Of a stretch of DNA of 61,146 bases, positions 34,701 through 42,511 are shown one piece after another. The stretch's first letter is position 1. Each line of letters starts with the position of its first letter. The notes below the pieces were generated by a model that saw nothing but the letters and a program-made list of their open reading frames with translations, did not search any database and had not been told where the DNA came from. The DNA is from an uncultured Verrucomicrobiota bacterium (GTDB lineage Bacteria > Verrucomicrobiota > Kiritimatiellia > CAJWTS01), in assembly GCA_913047795.1 (NCBI GenBank), contig CAJWTS010000015.1, positions 1 through 61,146 on the forward strand, given 5' to 3'. The translations under genes were made by a program, and so were the position numbers.

Positions 34701-37105
34701 CCGGAGAATTCGTCCAATGCATAGGTCCGCATACTGATGGATTTGTTGCCGGCAAGCCCATGACCCAACTTGAAGCCATCGTGGTATTTTGTGAACGCGT
34801 CGCCCGGATCCTTCTTATCGGCCAACGCGACGAGGAATCTGCGCAACCAGCGTTGGCGTTGATAAACCTGCTCCGTATCGAAATGGGTAAACGTGTCATC
34901 CGGCCCGAAGACCTTCCCGTAGGACGAAAAAACACTGCGCAGGGACAGCGGGCAACGTGACGCACTGGCCGTCAGGTACTGCGCCGACATACTCCAATCA
35001 TTGAAGAAGTACTGGGCGGGTTGTCCCCGCGTATCCACCATCGAGTCGACATAGTACGGGTCCGTATCCGCCCCGCGCGGCACATCGGCAGCCATCCGCA
35101 TCGCAAACTTGCCTATTTCCTTTGCCCACACACCGGAACTCCTCCGGCTAAACGCCCCCAGTGAGAACTGTTCAGCATGGGCATCAATCTCGAGACTCAC
35201 GATCAACTGCACCGTCATTCTGGTCGTCGTGGCCTGTAGTTCATCGTTCGAATTGTCCTGGTCGAGACTCTTCTGGATAGACTTGCGCCAACCGGCTTGC
35301 TGGTTGAGCACCGTATCGCGATATTCCTTCAGGATCGCCCGGCGGGTAGGATTGAGCGCGATCTGGCGATAGTAGACGCGGCTGCGACCCCGGCCGAAAT
35401 CGATCTTGTTGAACAAGACGAGTACCGGGGACAGGTCCGCCTTGTGTGCGTTGAGGGCCGCGATTTGCGTCTGCTTGTCGTCGTCGGGGAGATCTCGGTC
35501 GGAAGCCAGATCCATGATGCTCTGTTTCAACTTGTTCAGATGTCGCTTTGCTTCCAGCTGCAACAGGTATTTGATCTGCAGACTCACACCCGTCGTTCGG
35601 TCGAGTCGGTCGCGCCAGAACTCGAACAGCTCTTCATCATCAAAGACCGATTTAACACTCGCCACCAACGTATCAAGCGCGACGGCATCGCCGCTCAACA
35701 ACACCTCGACACGCGCCGCGATCGCACGAATCTGCGCGTCCGGATCATCCTGGCCGGCCAGGATGCGCTTGAGGGTATCCTTGTCGCCCGCATCCAGGTT
35801 CGCCCCGAAAGTCTTCAGTGCCGCTTGAAAGTCAGCCTGTTCGAACGGCCGCAAATCGAGCACGGGATCAACGGCAGGCACGGGCGTCGCGAGCAAAGCG
35901 GTCGTGTCTTCACCGGCGTCTTCCATGTCTGCGATTTTTTCGTTGCGCTGACGGAGACGCCGCTTGCGAGCCTCCACCCGCTCATCCTGCTGTCGGTCAT
36001 AGAGGATCTTGAGCAGACCCATACCGGCATCTAATTCGACTCGATCGACCAAAACCGGTTCGAGCGTGAGCAGTTGATAGTTGCGGCTGAAGAGATCGGC
36101 CTTACGTATCTCCTTGACCATCTCATTGCGCGCCGTGGCAACGGCACTCGGACCCGCCAACATATGCCAGTTCAGCATCCGCTCTCCCAGGTACTTCTGG
36201 GTGTGTCCATTGACGGCCACCAGCAGAACCGAGCGGGCTGGTCGCGTTGACTGAAAATCCTCCAGTAACTTGAGCAGGATATAGGGGTTTATCGCGCGTT
36301 GGGCGCCGGTAGCCAGTTGCGGCACGATCGAGTTTGCATCCAGCGCCGCTACGTACATCGTCGCCTTGTTGACAAGCGTTGTGTCTGTTCCCTGAATCAG
36401 AAGCCAGTAGTCCTGCAACGCCTCGACCCTCGTCCGCGACGGTTCCGCGTCAACGCGGACCATCTGGCCACTCGCGGCAGCGTCGCGAAGCTGCCCGGCA
36501 CTTGCGACCGGGACGTAGAATCTAGGGACCGCGACCTCCGTATTGTAGACCTTCCCGATCGCATCCTGGTAGTGGGTCTCATCCGCACCGAGAAACACGA
36601 AACCACGAAACCCGAACCGGAGCAGCGACAACCAGCGGTCACCGCTAGTCATGTCCATCACCGCCAGGCTGCCCTTGAGGGCCGTCCCTTTCAGTCGCTC
36701 CAAATCGTCATATCGGCCCTGACCCAGGTATACAAGCGGCGTATCGAACTGCGACTCCCTAAAGTTCCCGGGTCGCAGCAGGGTCGGATGCATCGGCAGC
36801 AAGTCGACGATGCTGTCGTCCGCCAGCGTGATGCTGGTCTTTCCCGGCACGAAGACCGGACAGGAGAAGGTCAATACACCGTTGGTGAATCCGCTGGCTT
36901 GGAACGTCTGCGATACATGCCGGGCCAAGGCCTTGTTGCCCGGCATACCGGGATAGCGCGAACCGACAAACAGGGTCTCGAGTTCCGCCATCATCGCGGC
37001 GGCGGAGGTCTGCGCATGCGCCGGCAGGGGCGCCCACAGAGCGCAGAGTCCCCACAGAAAACAGAGGCCGACGCTCCGCAGATGGATTTGGATGCCGGCG
37101 CTCAC
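31706..37105 (-). CDS. 1799-residue envelope protein: PA plus inactive M28-like domain fused to an FtsX/MacB-type permease
   Basis: It begins at a GTG that overlaps the PqqD-like gene's stop. A signal peptide (residues 1-32, cleavage after AHA) leads to a large periplasmic part. Residues 50-330 follow the M28 aminopeptidase plan (SRYPGMPGNKALARHV) with a PA domain inserted at about 130-230. The metal-ligand sites are lost: AALDAN at 253-258, TGAQR at 266-270 and NGHTQ at 299-303 stand where H-x-D, G-x-x-D-N and E-E are expected. Residues 330-1090 are a long unassigned region. Membrane segments follow at about 1090-1190 and 1210, then a second periplasmic domain, then three segments at about 1515-1640 with the FtsX-type block YERKSEIAVFNAIGLNP. 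A soluble tail of 150 residues ends it. It presumably works with the ATPases encoded divergently at 37.7-39.9 kb. Confidence 0.75.
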   Translation of the reverse strand: MSAGIQIHLRSVGLCFLWGLCALWAPLPAHAQTSAAAMMAELETLFVGSRYPGMPGNKALARHVSQTFQASGFTNGVLTFSCPVFVPGKTSITLADDSIVDLLPMHPTLLRPGNFRESQFDTPLVYLGQGRYDDLERLKGTALKGSLAVMDMTSGDRWLSLLRFGFRGFVFLGADETHYQDAIGKVYNTEVAVPRFYVPVASAGQLRDAAASGQMVRVDAEPSRTRVEALQDYWLLIQGTDTTLVNKATMYVAALDANSIVPQLATGAQRAINPYILLKLLEDFQSTRPARSVLLVAVNGHTQKYLGERMLNWHMLAGPSAVATARNEMVKEIRKADLFSRNYQLLTLEPVLVDRVELDAGMGLLKILYDRQQDERVEARKRRLRQRNEKIADMEDAGEDTTALLATPVPAVDPVLDLRPFEQADFQAALKTFGANLDAGDKDTLKRILAGQDDPDAQIRAIAARVEVLLSGDAVALDTLVASVKSVFDDEELFEFWRDRLDRTTGVSLQIKYLLQLEAKRHLNKLKQSIMDLASDRDLPDDDKQTQIAALNAHKADLSPVLVLFNKIDFGRGRSRVYYRQIALNPTRRAILKEYRDTVLNQQAGWRKSIQKSLDQDNSNDELQATTTRMTVQLIVSLEIDAHAEQFSLGAFSRRSSGVWAKEIGKFAMRMAADVPRGADTDPYYVDSMVDTRGQPAQYFFNDWSMSAQYLTASASRCPLSLRSVFSSYGKVFGPDDTFTHFDTEQVYQRQRWLRRFLVALADKKDPGDAFTKYHDGFKLGHGLAGNKSISMRTYALDEFSGSAIPDRAVSNSLVALYEQSVKRWTEPAIIGGDVINAYTALTDTSGQAMFYGLSHQGLHAVAYQLGPQAREVTHAVDKGQIISSEQIKLEFAASDHRLTLPMFPCREFPIYDRVDPTLIANAPITVQQLWPKTASGKAFPRKYGLHGVAGLPPIKFHKSRGPAAVYVWQRSARYKSDRLLVLTDEKRCVLNATAEDPEGAGFETEEELGSDFFGHVPRDMGRMVRHRMTKMKGVANELVDDFLRASDSFIAEMDAAREQQDHNAYVRAAYQALGTTIKAYEQVRAINGDMLKAIVVYMALMIPFCFFLQKLIFHFTRLEHEMLTFVVFFVLTYAVFRNIHPAFAMAMNPEAIFIAFLLGAIGCFIIWILHTRFEGEMNLLFRSNTGLGEEVATAAVGQQALLIGVNNMKRRRIRTSLTTATVMLVIFTMLAFSSVSRKMQPTLITQQTEAPYTGFFFHWPGGDPMDEETLWSLQSLFEGRAEVVVRRILLPRNDRPPQETIKYEFRVQNVSSAKTANLSAVIGLSMVDEEFLGAFPLIDGKYFSASDAKEVILPASAAEALGFRGEELGEAKLTFMGESLTLVGIVDDARFRLIRDLDPGLSLVPREGMTFLPAVTVDADKIEEAASSSAMLDTSRLMLLPEGRAKLFTARPYTVSVVFPDSLIEASEAGLWREVIAFLSVTKAKFYMGSTKPFLPGEEAAQKTHAGTYYVGGGFRTSIGGLSRLLIPLLIAGSIILNTMLGTVYERKSEIAVFNAIGLNPTHIFLFFLAEAFVYSVIGSIGGYLIGQCLTIAIQHYELIDGLNVNFSSLMVVYAILFTIGLVLVSTLYPGYVATRTAVPSGKRKWALPDHDGTTMEVAFPFIYHPKLVPGVMYYLYEYFAAHTEKSVGDLIATPMGHSREETDDQVAYFLRYNAALAPFDLGVTQDVHFAARFDEAVQSYRIIMTNTRISGQDRNWITTNQPYLNTLRQLLMQWRNIDTAQHNWYVQKGDELFGTGG

Positions 37106-37473
37106 TCTGCAGAAACACCGATGAATACGATGTGGCGCTTCATCAATGTCGTAAGAAAGGCCACAATGCCCAGTTCCGCCTCGCGGGGGCTCATCCGAAA
37201 TCGCGTCCTGAACGCATGGACCAGATCCATAACACAGCGCTTCCCGTCAATCAGTCGAATGACGAAGGAACCGAACTCGTCGAGCTCGTAACGACGGCGG
37301 ATCGTCTGCGGTCGAAATCGTTCGATCCAGCTTTTGCCCTTCTCGAACTGGATCTTTACAGTCGTGCAGTCGCCATTCGTCTCGAGCGTCGCTTGCGGAT
37401 TGAGGACCGGAATCCCCGCCAGCGACTGTTGGCGGCCCAATCGACCCTTGTCACGTTTTCTCAATAAGGACAT
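37102..37473 (-). CDS. PqqD-like (RRE-fold) small protein
   Basis: The protein has about 123 residues from the ATG at 37473; an upstream ATG would add twelve. Its second half, YELDEFGSFVIRLIDGKR, then VMDLVHAFRTRFRMSPREAE and FLTTLMKRHIVFI, follows the PqqD pattern: a hydrophobic-x-x-L-x-D-G-x-R hairpin, two helices and a closing helix with L-x-x-x-x-hydrophobic. PqqD-like domains bind peptide tails and recruit modifying enzymes. The first 50 residues are basic and contain KIQFEKGKSW. No radical SAM enzyme or precursor peptide is seen nearby. The stop overlaps the start of the giant permease as GTGA. Confidence 0.7.
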   Translation of the reverse strand: MSLLRKRDKGRLGRQQSLAGIPVLNPQATLETNGDCTTVKIQFEKGKSWIERFRPQTIRRRYELDEFGSFVIRLIDGKRCVMDLVHAFRTRFRMSPREAELGIVAFLTTLMKRHIVFIGVSAE

Positions 37474-37584
37474 GTGAAGTATGAATCCCTGCGGCCTGGT
37501 AACCGTCATCGTGACGACCGTAGCCCCTGCCCACCTCTCTCCCTGCAGGCGTTAACGACAGACTCGCACTATACGGAAATACCA

Positions 37585-37614
37585 TTGCTCCGACCAAGTG
37601 CTATTTGTTACAAT
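37585..37614 (+). promoter_or_regulatory. Possible promoter of the ABC ATPase operon
   Basis: A -10 TACAAT (five of six to consensus) lies 18 bases after TTGCTC (three of six). It is in the 250-base divergent region between the PqqD-like gene and the first ATPase gene and would give a leader of about 100 bases. No operator-like palindrome was noticed. Confidence 0.35.
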
Positions 37615-37722
37615 ATGGCATTTAGCGTCTTTGACGCGCTTCGGAGACCCGATCGGTGCACCGAATACCTCGACAGAACACGCGCGTCGGAATGACCGGC
37701 TGAAAACCACATCTTTGCAACC

Positions 37723-38472
37723 ATGGTATCCCTAGACGAGCGAGAAATTGTCATCCGCGCCATTGATGTCGAACGTTACTACTACGGCGACGGCGATACC
37801 GTAACCAAGGCGCTGGACGGTATCAGCCTGGATATCTATAAGGGTGAATACCTTTCAATCATGGGACCATCCGGATCGGGTAAGTCCACTTTGTTCAACA
37901 TGATTGGCGGCATTGACTCTCCTACCAAGGGCATGGTGTTCATTGACGAGATCGATGTCGCGCAGCTCGATTCGTATGAACTGGCCTGGATGCGATGCCA
38001 CAAGATCGGCTATATATTTCAGTCATACAATATCCTGCCGGTACTCACGGCACTCGAAAACGTCACTTTGCCAATGTTTTTCGCCGGACAGAGCCCCGAT
38101 GAGGCGCGCGACAAGGGAGCTGAAATCCTCAAACACGTGGGCTTGGGTGACCGGATCTTTCACCGCCCGTTCGAACTCTCGGGCGGGCAGCAACAGCGCG
38201 TGGCGGTTGCGCGGGCGCTGGCCAATGACCCCGTCATCATCCTGGCCGACGAACCGACGGCAAACCTGGACGTCAAGACAGGCCAGGAGATGATTGAGCT
38301 CCTACACGACCTGAAAGAGGAGCGCCACATAACCATCATCTCCGCCACGCACGACATGAAGATGCTGGACGTCTCCGATCGCATCCTGTGGATTCGGGAC
38401 GGGAAAGTCCATCGCCTCAAGGAGCGCAGCGAGCTGGATATCCAGGTAGGCCACATGGACGAAGAGGTATGA
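37723..38472 (+). CDS. ABC transporter ATPase, MacB/LolD type
   Basis: This 249-residue ATPase has Walker A GPSGSGKST, a Q-loop FQSYNILPVLTALENV, the signature LSGGQQQRVAVARAL, Walker B VIILADEPTANLD and the H-loop SATHDMKML. The layout and the TALENV segment place it with ATPases that drive FtsX-type permeases (MacB, LolCDE, FtsEX). A short N-terminal extension (MVSLDEREIVIRAIDVERYYY) is present. It is ATGA-coupled to the mini-permease. It probably serves the mini-permease and the divergent 1799-residue permease. Confidence 0.93.
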   Translation: MVSLDEREIVIRAIDVERYYYGDGDTVTKALDGISLDIYKGEYLSIMGPSGSGKSTLFNMIGGIDSPTKGMVFIDEIDVAQLDSYELAWMRCHKIGYIFQSYNILPVLTALENVTLPMFFAGQSPDEARDKGAEILKHVGLGDRIFHRPFELSGGQQQRVAVARALANDPVIILADEPTANLDVKTGQEMIELLHDLKEERHITIISATHDMKMLDVSDRILWIRDGKVHRLKERSELDIQVGHMDEEV

Positions 38473-39137
38473 CGCCGAACCGCACAGTCGAACAGATCCC
38501 AAACCAGATACGGATCCCCTGGAACACCGCTATCTCGCTCAGTTGGACTGGTCTCAAACGACGCTTGTTTCGATCCATGATTACGATCACGGGTGTCGTT
38601 CTGGCCATCGCTTTTCTGGCGTACATGACAATTAACGAATCCATCGTCGGAGCCCTGGTGGGACTCAACGATCCGGTACTCAACGCATCGCTTCAACGAC
38701 ACGGCGTCGATGTATTCTCGGCCGGATCGCTTGACCAGATGCTTCAACTGCTGATCGGACTCGCTTTGCTGACATCAACCGTCGGCATTCTGAACGCGAT
38801 GCTGATGTCCGTCACCGAACGCATCAAGGAGATTGGCACCTTGAAATGTCTGGGGGCCAGCGACCCCTTCATCATCAAAGCCTACCTGATCGAATCGACC
38901 ATGCAGGGTAGCGTGGGATCATTCCTGGGCGTGATGGGCGGCACCCTGGTCGCGGTAGGCGTAAATCTCGGAAACTACCACGGCTATGTGTTCCAGGTCT
39001 TTCCATGGGCCCCTGTCGGTCGTGCGATGACCGGGGCATTCCTGTGCGGAATTGTAATCACGGTCGTGGCTGCAATCGCTCCGGCGTGGACCGCCGCCAG
39101 AAAACAACCGGTGGAGGCGCTACGCATCGACGAATAA
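38469..39137 (+). CDS. Compact FtsX-type permease lacking the large extracytoplasmic domain
   Basis: The 222-residue protein starts at the ATG that overlaps the previous stop. It has one membrane segment at about 38-56 (MITITGVVLAIAFLAYMTI), then only about 50 residues of loop. Three more segments follow (about 102-124, 150-175, 190-210), with the typical LNAMLMSVTERIKEIGTLKCLGA coupling region and a final TAARKQPVEALR. MacB and LolC relatives carry a periplasmic domain of 200 residues or more at the loop, so this one is stripped down. It may form a heterodimer with the FtsX part of the giant protein, which carries the periplasmic bulk. Confidence 0.88.
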   Translation: MTPNRTVEQIPNQIRIPWNTAISLSWTGLKRRLFRSMITITGVVLAIAFLAYMTINESIVGALVGLNDPVLNASLQRHGVDVFSAGSLDQMLQLLIGLALLTSTVGILNAMLMSVTERIKEIGTLKCLGASDPFIIKAYLIESTMQGSVGSFLGVMGGTLVAVGVNLGNYHGYVFQVFPWAPVGRAMTGAFLCGIVITVVAAIAPAWTAARKQPVEALRIDE

Positions 39138-39142
39138 CGGCC

Positions 39143-39886
39143 ATGTCTGAACCACTCATATCTGCTCGCGGCATAAGCAAGGTCTACATCATGGGCAGCG
39201 AAGAGGTACACGCACTGCGCGGCATCTCGCTGGATATCAATCGGGGCGACTACGTGTCGATCATCGGTCCATCGGGTTCCGGAAAATCGACGTTCTTCAA
39301 CATGATCGGCGGCCTGGACAAGCCCACCGCGGGCGAAGTCATCGTCGACGGCTACCGACTCGCCGACCTGCGCTCCTCACAGTTGGCCTGGTTTCGCTGC
39401 CGGCGTATCGGCTTCATCTTCCAGGCCTTCAATCTGATCAATACGATGACGGCGCTGGAGAACGTGGCCATCGCGCGCATCTTTGCGGGCGAATCCCCGG
39501 CGAACGCACGTAGGGATGCAGCGGCCACGCTCGAGAGTGTCGGACTGGGTCACCGTCTCGACCATCTGCCGACGCAGGTCTCCGGCGGACAGCAGCAACG
39601 CATCGCCATCGCGCGCGCGCTCGTCAACAAACCTGCCATCATTCTGGCGGACGAACCCACCGGAAATCTGGATCTCAATACCGGTGAAGAAATCATTTCC
39701 CTGCTCGGTGAAATGCAGCGCAACCTGGGCATTACAATCATCACGGCGACGCATGATATGAAGATGTTGTCGGCGTCCGACGTCGTGGTCACCATCCGCG
39801 GCGGCGAAATCAACAAAATCGCCACCAAGGATGAGCTCAACATCACGGTCGGCAGCATTGACGGTGAAACCGTGATGACAGACTGA
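39143..39886 (+). CDS. Second ABC transporter ATPase, MacB/LolD type
   Basis: This 247-residue ATPase is a close relative of the one at 37723. It has Walker A GPSGSGKST, FQAFNLINTMTALENV, signature VSGGQQQRIAIARAL, Walker B IILADEPTGNLD and TATHDMKML. It starts five bases after the mini-permease stop. Both ATPases end with a similar segment after the H-loop (G(K/E)xxxLxxxxELxIxVGxxDxE), which suggests duplication. Two ATPases with two different permeases fit a heterodimeric transporter or two parallel ones. Confidence 0.93.
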   Translation: MSEPLISARGISKVYIMGSEEVHALRGISLDINRGDYVSIIGPSGSGKSTFFNMIGGLDKPTAGEVIVDGYRLADLRSSQLAWFRCRRIGFIFQAFNLINTMTALENVAIARIFAGESPANARRDAAATLESVGLGHRLDHLPTQVSGGQQQRIAIARALVNKPAIILADEPTGNLDLNTGEEIISLLGEMQRNLGITIITATHDMKMLSASDVVVTIRGGEINKIATKDELNITVGSIDGETVMTD

Positions 39887-39895
39887 AGGATCCTG

Positions 39896-39924
39896 TTGGC
39901 GTCTCCGCCTCAATTCGCTATACT
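39896..39924 (+). promoter_or_regulatory. Promoter for the secreted coiled-coil protein, implying a leaderless mRNA
   Basis: A -35 TTGGCG and -10 TATACT (five of six) are separated by exactly 17 bases, starting ten bases after the ATPase stop. The ATG at 39933 is only eight bases beyond the -10, and no Shine-Dalgarno sequence precedes it. A transcript started seven bases from the -10 would begin one to three bases before the ATG. Confidence 0.5.
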
Positions 39925-39932
39925 TCACAATC

Positions 39933-40682
39933 ATGCAAGATTGGAGATCAGCGAACACGATTGTTGCCCTTGTCCTTGCCCTTGGTTGTCAGATAACCGC
40001 TGGCGCTGAGGACGATTCCCGACTCATTCTCGCGAAGTACCGGAGTTTTGACGGATCCGTCAGCTACAGCGTACTGACGGATGATGCCTTCCAGCAGCAG
40101 GCTGCAGAGATCAAAAAAGAGCCCGGCTATCTGCGTAACGCCGTGCACGCAGCACGTGCGGAATGGACCAAGATCGAACGTGCCCGACGGAAAGAGTACA
40201 GGGATCGGAAAAGGACCGCCTTGGAGAAGGGTGAAGCCTTCAACGAGAAGTTTGAATCGAATCAATTCCCGAATCTGCGTCTGGCGAGGCCATCCCTGAC
40301 CATGGCCTCAACACACACCAGCCACGAAGAAGCCGATGCCCGCATAGCGAAACTGGAGGAATATGAGTTGAAACGCCACAAGCGCGATGACTCTCGCAAA
40401 GCCCGCCCAGCCCATGCCAGCTCCACGGCCTCGAGCAAGCAAGCTGATGTCGAGCGACGCTACGAAGAGGCGATCGAGTCGATCCGCGGCCATCTGGAAC
40501 GCATCCGGGTCGAAGCCGACATGGATACAGGGTCCGGTCTCGTGCGAACGGGCGAGATTGACAAACGCCTCGGCAGCCCGTCGAGCCGCAGACTCGTCGG
40601 CACTAAGCCCGTAAAGACCATCGGCGGCAGTAGCTCCACGCGTAGCGAGTCCACTTACCCCACGCGCAAAATGGGTCAATAG
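39933..40682 (+). CDS. Secreted coiled-coil protein of unknown function
   Basis: The 249-residue protein has a signal peptide (residues 1-24, with a break at ITAGAED). After a short YRSFDGSVSYSVLTDDAFQQQ segment, residues 55-205 are charged helices (Lys, Glu, Arg, Ala) with coiled-coil character, for example ADVERRYEEAIESIRGHLERI. The tail is Ser/Thr/Gly-rich. I do not recognise the family. It follows the ABC operon and has its own promoter, so it may be a periplasmic partner or substrate of that machine, as inference. Confidence 0.6.
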   Translation: MQDWRSANTIVALVLALGCQITAGAEDDSRLILAKYRSFDGSVSYSVLTDDAFQQQAAEIKKEPGYLRNAVHAARAEWTKIERARRKEYRDRKRTALEKGEAFNEKFESNQFPNLRLARPSLTMASTHTSHEEADARIAKLEEYELKRHKRDDSRKARPAHASSTASSKQADVERRYEEAIESIRGHLERIRVEADMDTGSGLVRTGEIDKRLGSPSSRRLVGTKPVKTIGGSSSTRSESTYPTRKMGQ

Positions 40683-41007
40683 GCCCGTCGCAACGCTGGA
40701 CATCCCGACGCTTGGCATTGAGTCCCTCATAGCAACCCCGGTCCGTCTCTCTTCTCAGCCCGATCCGCCACACCGGCACCGAACAAAGCGGGTGGACCTT
40801 CTCGATGACCCTCGTCGCTAGCTCCCCTGTTCCTGATTCTCCATATGGTACCAATTAGCGGCGATGGTCCTGCCTGTATCCACCGAATACCTCGCGACAA
40901 CAAAGTGGCGAGTGAACGCTCAAAATTGGGGATTGGTTGATTGGGCGGCGGAGATTAAGTTCTCCCCATCACGAATCCCAATTTTCAGTTTTAGTTTTTG
41001 ATCTCCG
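40683..41007. other. Intergenic region with a heptamer-like, hairpin-forming tract
   Basis: No gene is called in this 325-base gap. Its right end holds an inverted repeat. AAAATTGGGGATT at 40922-40934 faces AATCCCAATTTT at 40974-40985, with one extra G, and an inner GGAGA/TCTCC hairpin sits in the loop. T-rich DNA (TTTTAGTTTTT) follows to the start of the acyltransferase gene. The tract is A+T-rich and reads in seven-base steps on the minus strand (ATCGGAG, ATCAAAA, ACTAAAA), like the array at 31620. An 83-codon minus frame at 40603-40854 has no family pattern. Confidence 0.55.
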
Positions 41008-41922
41008 ATGAAACCCGCGGCAGCCTTTTTTTCGTTCCTGATAAACGTTATAGGCGCCCTACCCGTGTGGTTCCGAAGTGGGGTCGGACGCGTTCTAGGC
41101 ACGATTTACTGGTGCTTTCCGACACCCGAGAAAGAGATCGCGCGTCATCAACTGGATCTTCACGTTCCCGAAGAAGGGGGCAGCAGGCACCTGCGCCGGG
41201 TATTTGCCCACTTCGGTCAAACGGCGCTCGAATCATTGAACGTCAACGCGATGGTCAGGAACCCTGACCGGCATATTGACTGCAAGAGTCGGGACATCTT
41301 TGATCGCGTCCGCCGCTCGGACCAACCGACAGTGCTCCTGACCGCCCACACGGCCAACTGGGACCTCTTGGGTGCCTACATAGTGAAATTCGGCATTCAA
41401 CTATTCACGGTGGGGACGCCGCTGAAAAACCCCGCCTGGCATGATGCACTCAACGCAATGCGCGAGAAATACGGCGCGAAGACCCTCTGGCGCACCGGCG
41501 TCGGAGGAACCCGCGAGATAGTCCGCGCATTCAAGGGCAGCGGCATGATTGGCGCGCTCAACGATCAGGACACGCGCGTGAAAAGCCTACAGGTGCCTTT
41601 CTTCGGCAAACCCGCACGGACGCCGGTGGGCCTGGTTACACTCGGCAAGCGGTACGGCGCGCGGTTCGTCTGGATGTTCATGTTCCGAACCGGCTTCAAC
41701 CGTTATACCGTGTGGGCCGGCGAGTTCGACCCTCACCTGAGCGCGGAAGAAATCGTCACGGCGTATAACAAGGAACTCGAAGCCCATATCCGGCGCTTTC
41801 CGGAGCAATGGGTCTGGTTCCATAAACGCTGGGCGCGGCGGCCGAATCTACCCACATTGCGAACCCGCGATTACGTCAGGTATCTCGAGGACGAACTAAA
41901 GAAGAAGCGTGGGGCCGATTAG
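41008..41922 (+). CDS. Lysophospholipid/lipid A acyltransferase (LpxL/HtrB family)
   Basis: The 304-residue protein has an N-terminal membrane anchor and the acyltransferase motif H-x4-D as LTAHTANWDL. GALNDQD, a variant of the second block, follows, then FFGKPARTPVGLVTLGKRYGA, and it ends with PEQWVWFHKRW, the typical late LpxL block. It would add a secondary acyl chain to lipid A precursors on the inner membrane. This is the clearest evidence that the organism makes lipopolysaccharide. No Shine-Dalgarno element is seen; the start lies 22 bases after the inverted repeat described in the preceding gap. Confidence 0.9.
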   Translation: MKPAAAFFSFLINVIGALPVWFRSGVGRVLGTIYWCFPTPEKEIARHQLDLHVPEEGGSRHLRRVFAHFGQTALESLNVNAMVRNPDRHIDCKSRDIFDRVRRSDQPTVLLTAHTANWDLLGAYIVKFGIQLFTVGTPLKNPAWHDALNAMREKYGAKTLWRTGVGGTREIVRAFKGSGMIGALNDQDTRVKSLQVPFFGKPARTPVGLVTLGKRYGARFVWMFMFRTGFNRYTVWAGEFDPHLSAEEIVTAYNKELEAHIRRFPEQWVWFHKRWARRPNLPTLRTRDYVRYLEDELKKKRGAD

Positions 41923-42000
41923 AGCCCCTATTTCGTCGCGCTCGTCCAGCGCGGGCGGCGCGAAGTGGTCAGCCGAACGTTTCACCCTTCGCGCCGGTCT

Positions 42001-42474
42001 TCAGGACGTCGGATCGGGATACCATATCTTGACCTTCTTGGTCTGTTTTCCCCATTCCTGAGCCTGGGCGTGCGTGGGAAAATAGAGATCGATATGGTTC
42101 CTCTTGATCTGTCCCCCACGGTCTTCAACCCGGCCGTATCCATAGCCAGGAATTTCCATGATCACACCAAACGGGAAATACCGCGCGTCGGCCGCAAGGG
42201 TTCCCTTGTGGGCACGGGTGCCGGACGCCGTGATTCCGACGCGTTTACGCTGCCCCTTCAATCCGCCGTAGGAATAGACCGGTCGCCCATACCAGGTTCT
42301 CTTCCATCCGCAACATTTGCCACAATGACAATAGCCCGTCGTGATCAGGACCCGCTCCCGGGTAACAGCGTTTCGCGGCGGACGCACACCACGGCAACTG
42401 GCCAGAATCAGCAACAAACTCAGGCAGACCAGCATTCTGCCGCCTACGTGGCGATATGATCGTATTAAAGACAT
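42001..42474 (-). CDS. 3D-domain lipoprotein (MltA/Rpf2-like cell-wall domain)
   Basis: The 157-residue protein has a lipoprotein signal ending in LILASC. The mature part has the full 3D-domain set: GITASGTRAHKGTLAAD with one Asp, then GYGYGRVEDRGGQIKRNHIDLYFP, which carries the other two Asps. The domain is the catalytic part of lytic transglycosylases of the MltA type and of Rpf2-like proteins. An unusual TTGYCHCGKCCGWKR with four Cys precedes it, possibly a metal-binding or disulfide site. I chose the ATG at 42474. Confidence 0.85.
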   Translation of the reverse strand: MSLIRSYRHVGGRMLVCLSLLLILASCRGVRPPRNAVTRERVLITTGYCHCGKCCGWKRTWYGRPVYSYGGLKGQRKRVGITASGTRAHKGTLAADARYFPFGVIMEIPGYGYGRVEDRGGQIKRNHIDLYFPTHAQAQEWGKQTKKVKIWYPDPTS

Positions 42475-42511
42475 CGGCAGGTATCGTCCATCCACCCCTT
42501 GAATACGGGAC

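Noticed and set aside
40603..40854. An 83-residue minus-strand frame near the coiled-coil gene
   Set aside because: It overlaps the real gene's end, has no signal, and matches no family I know.
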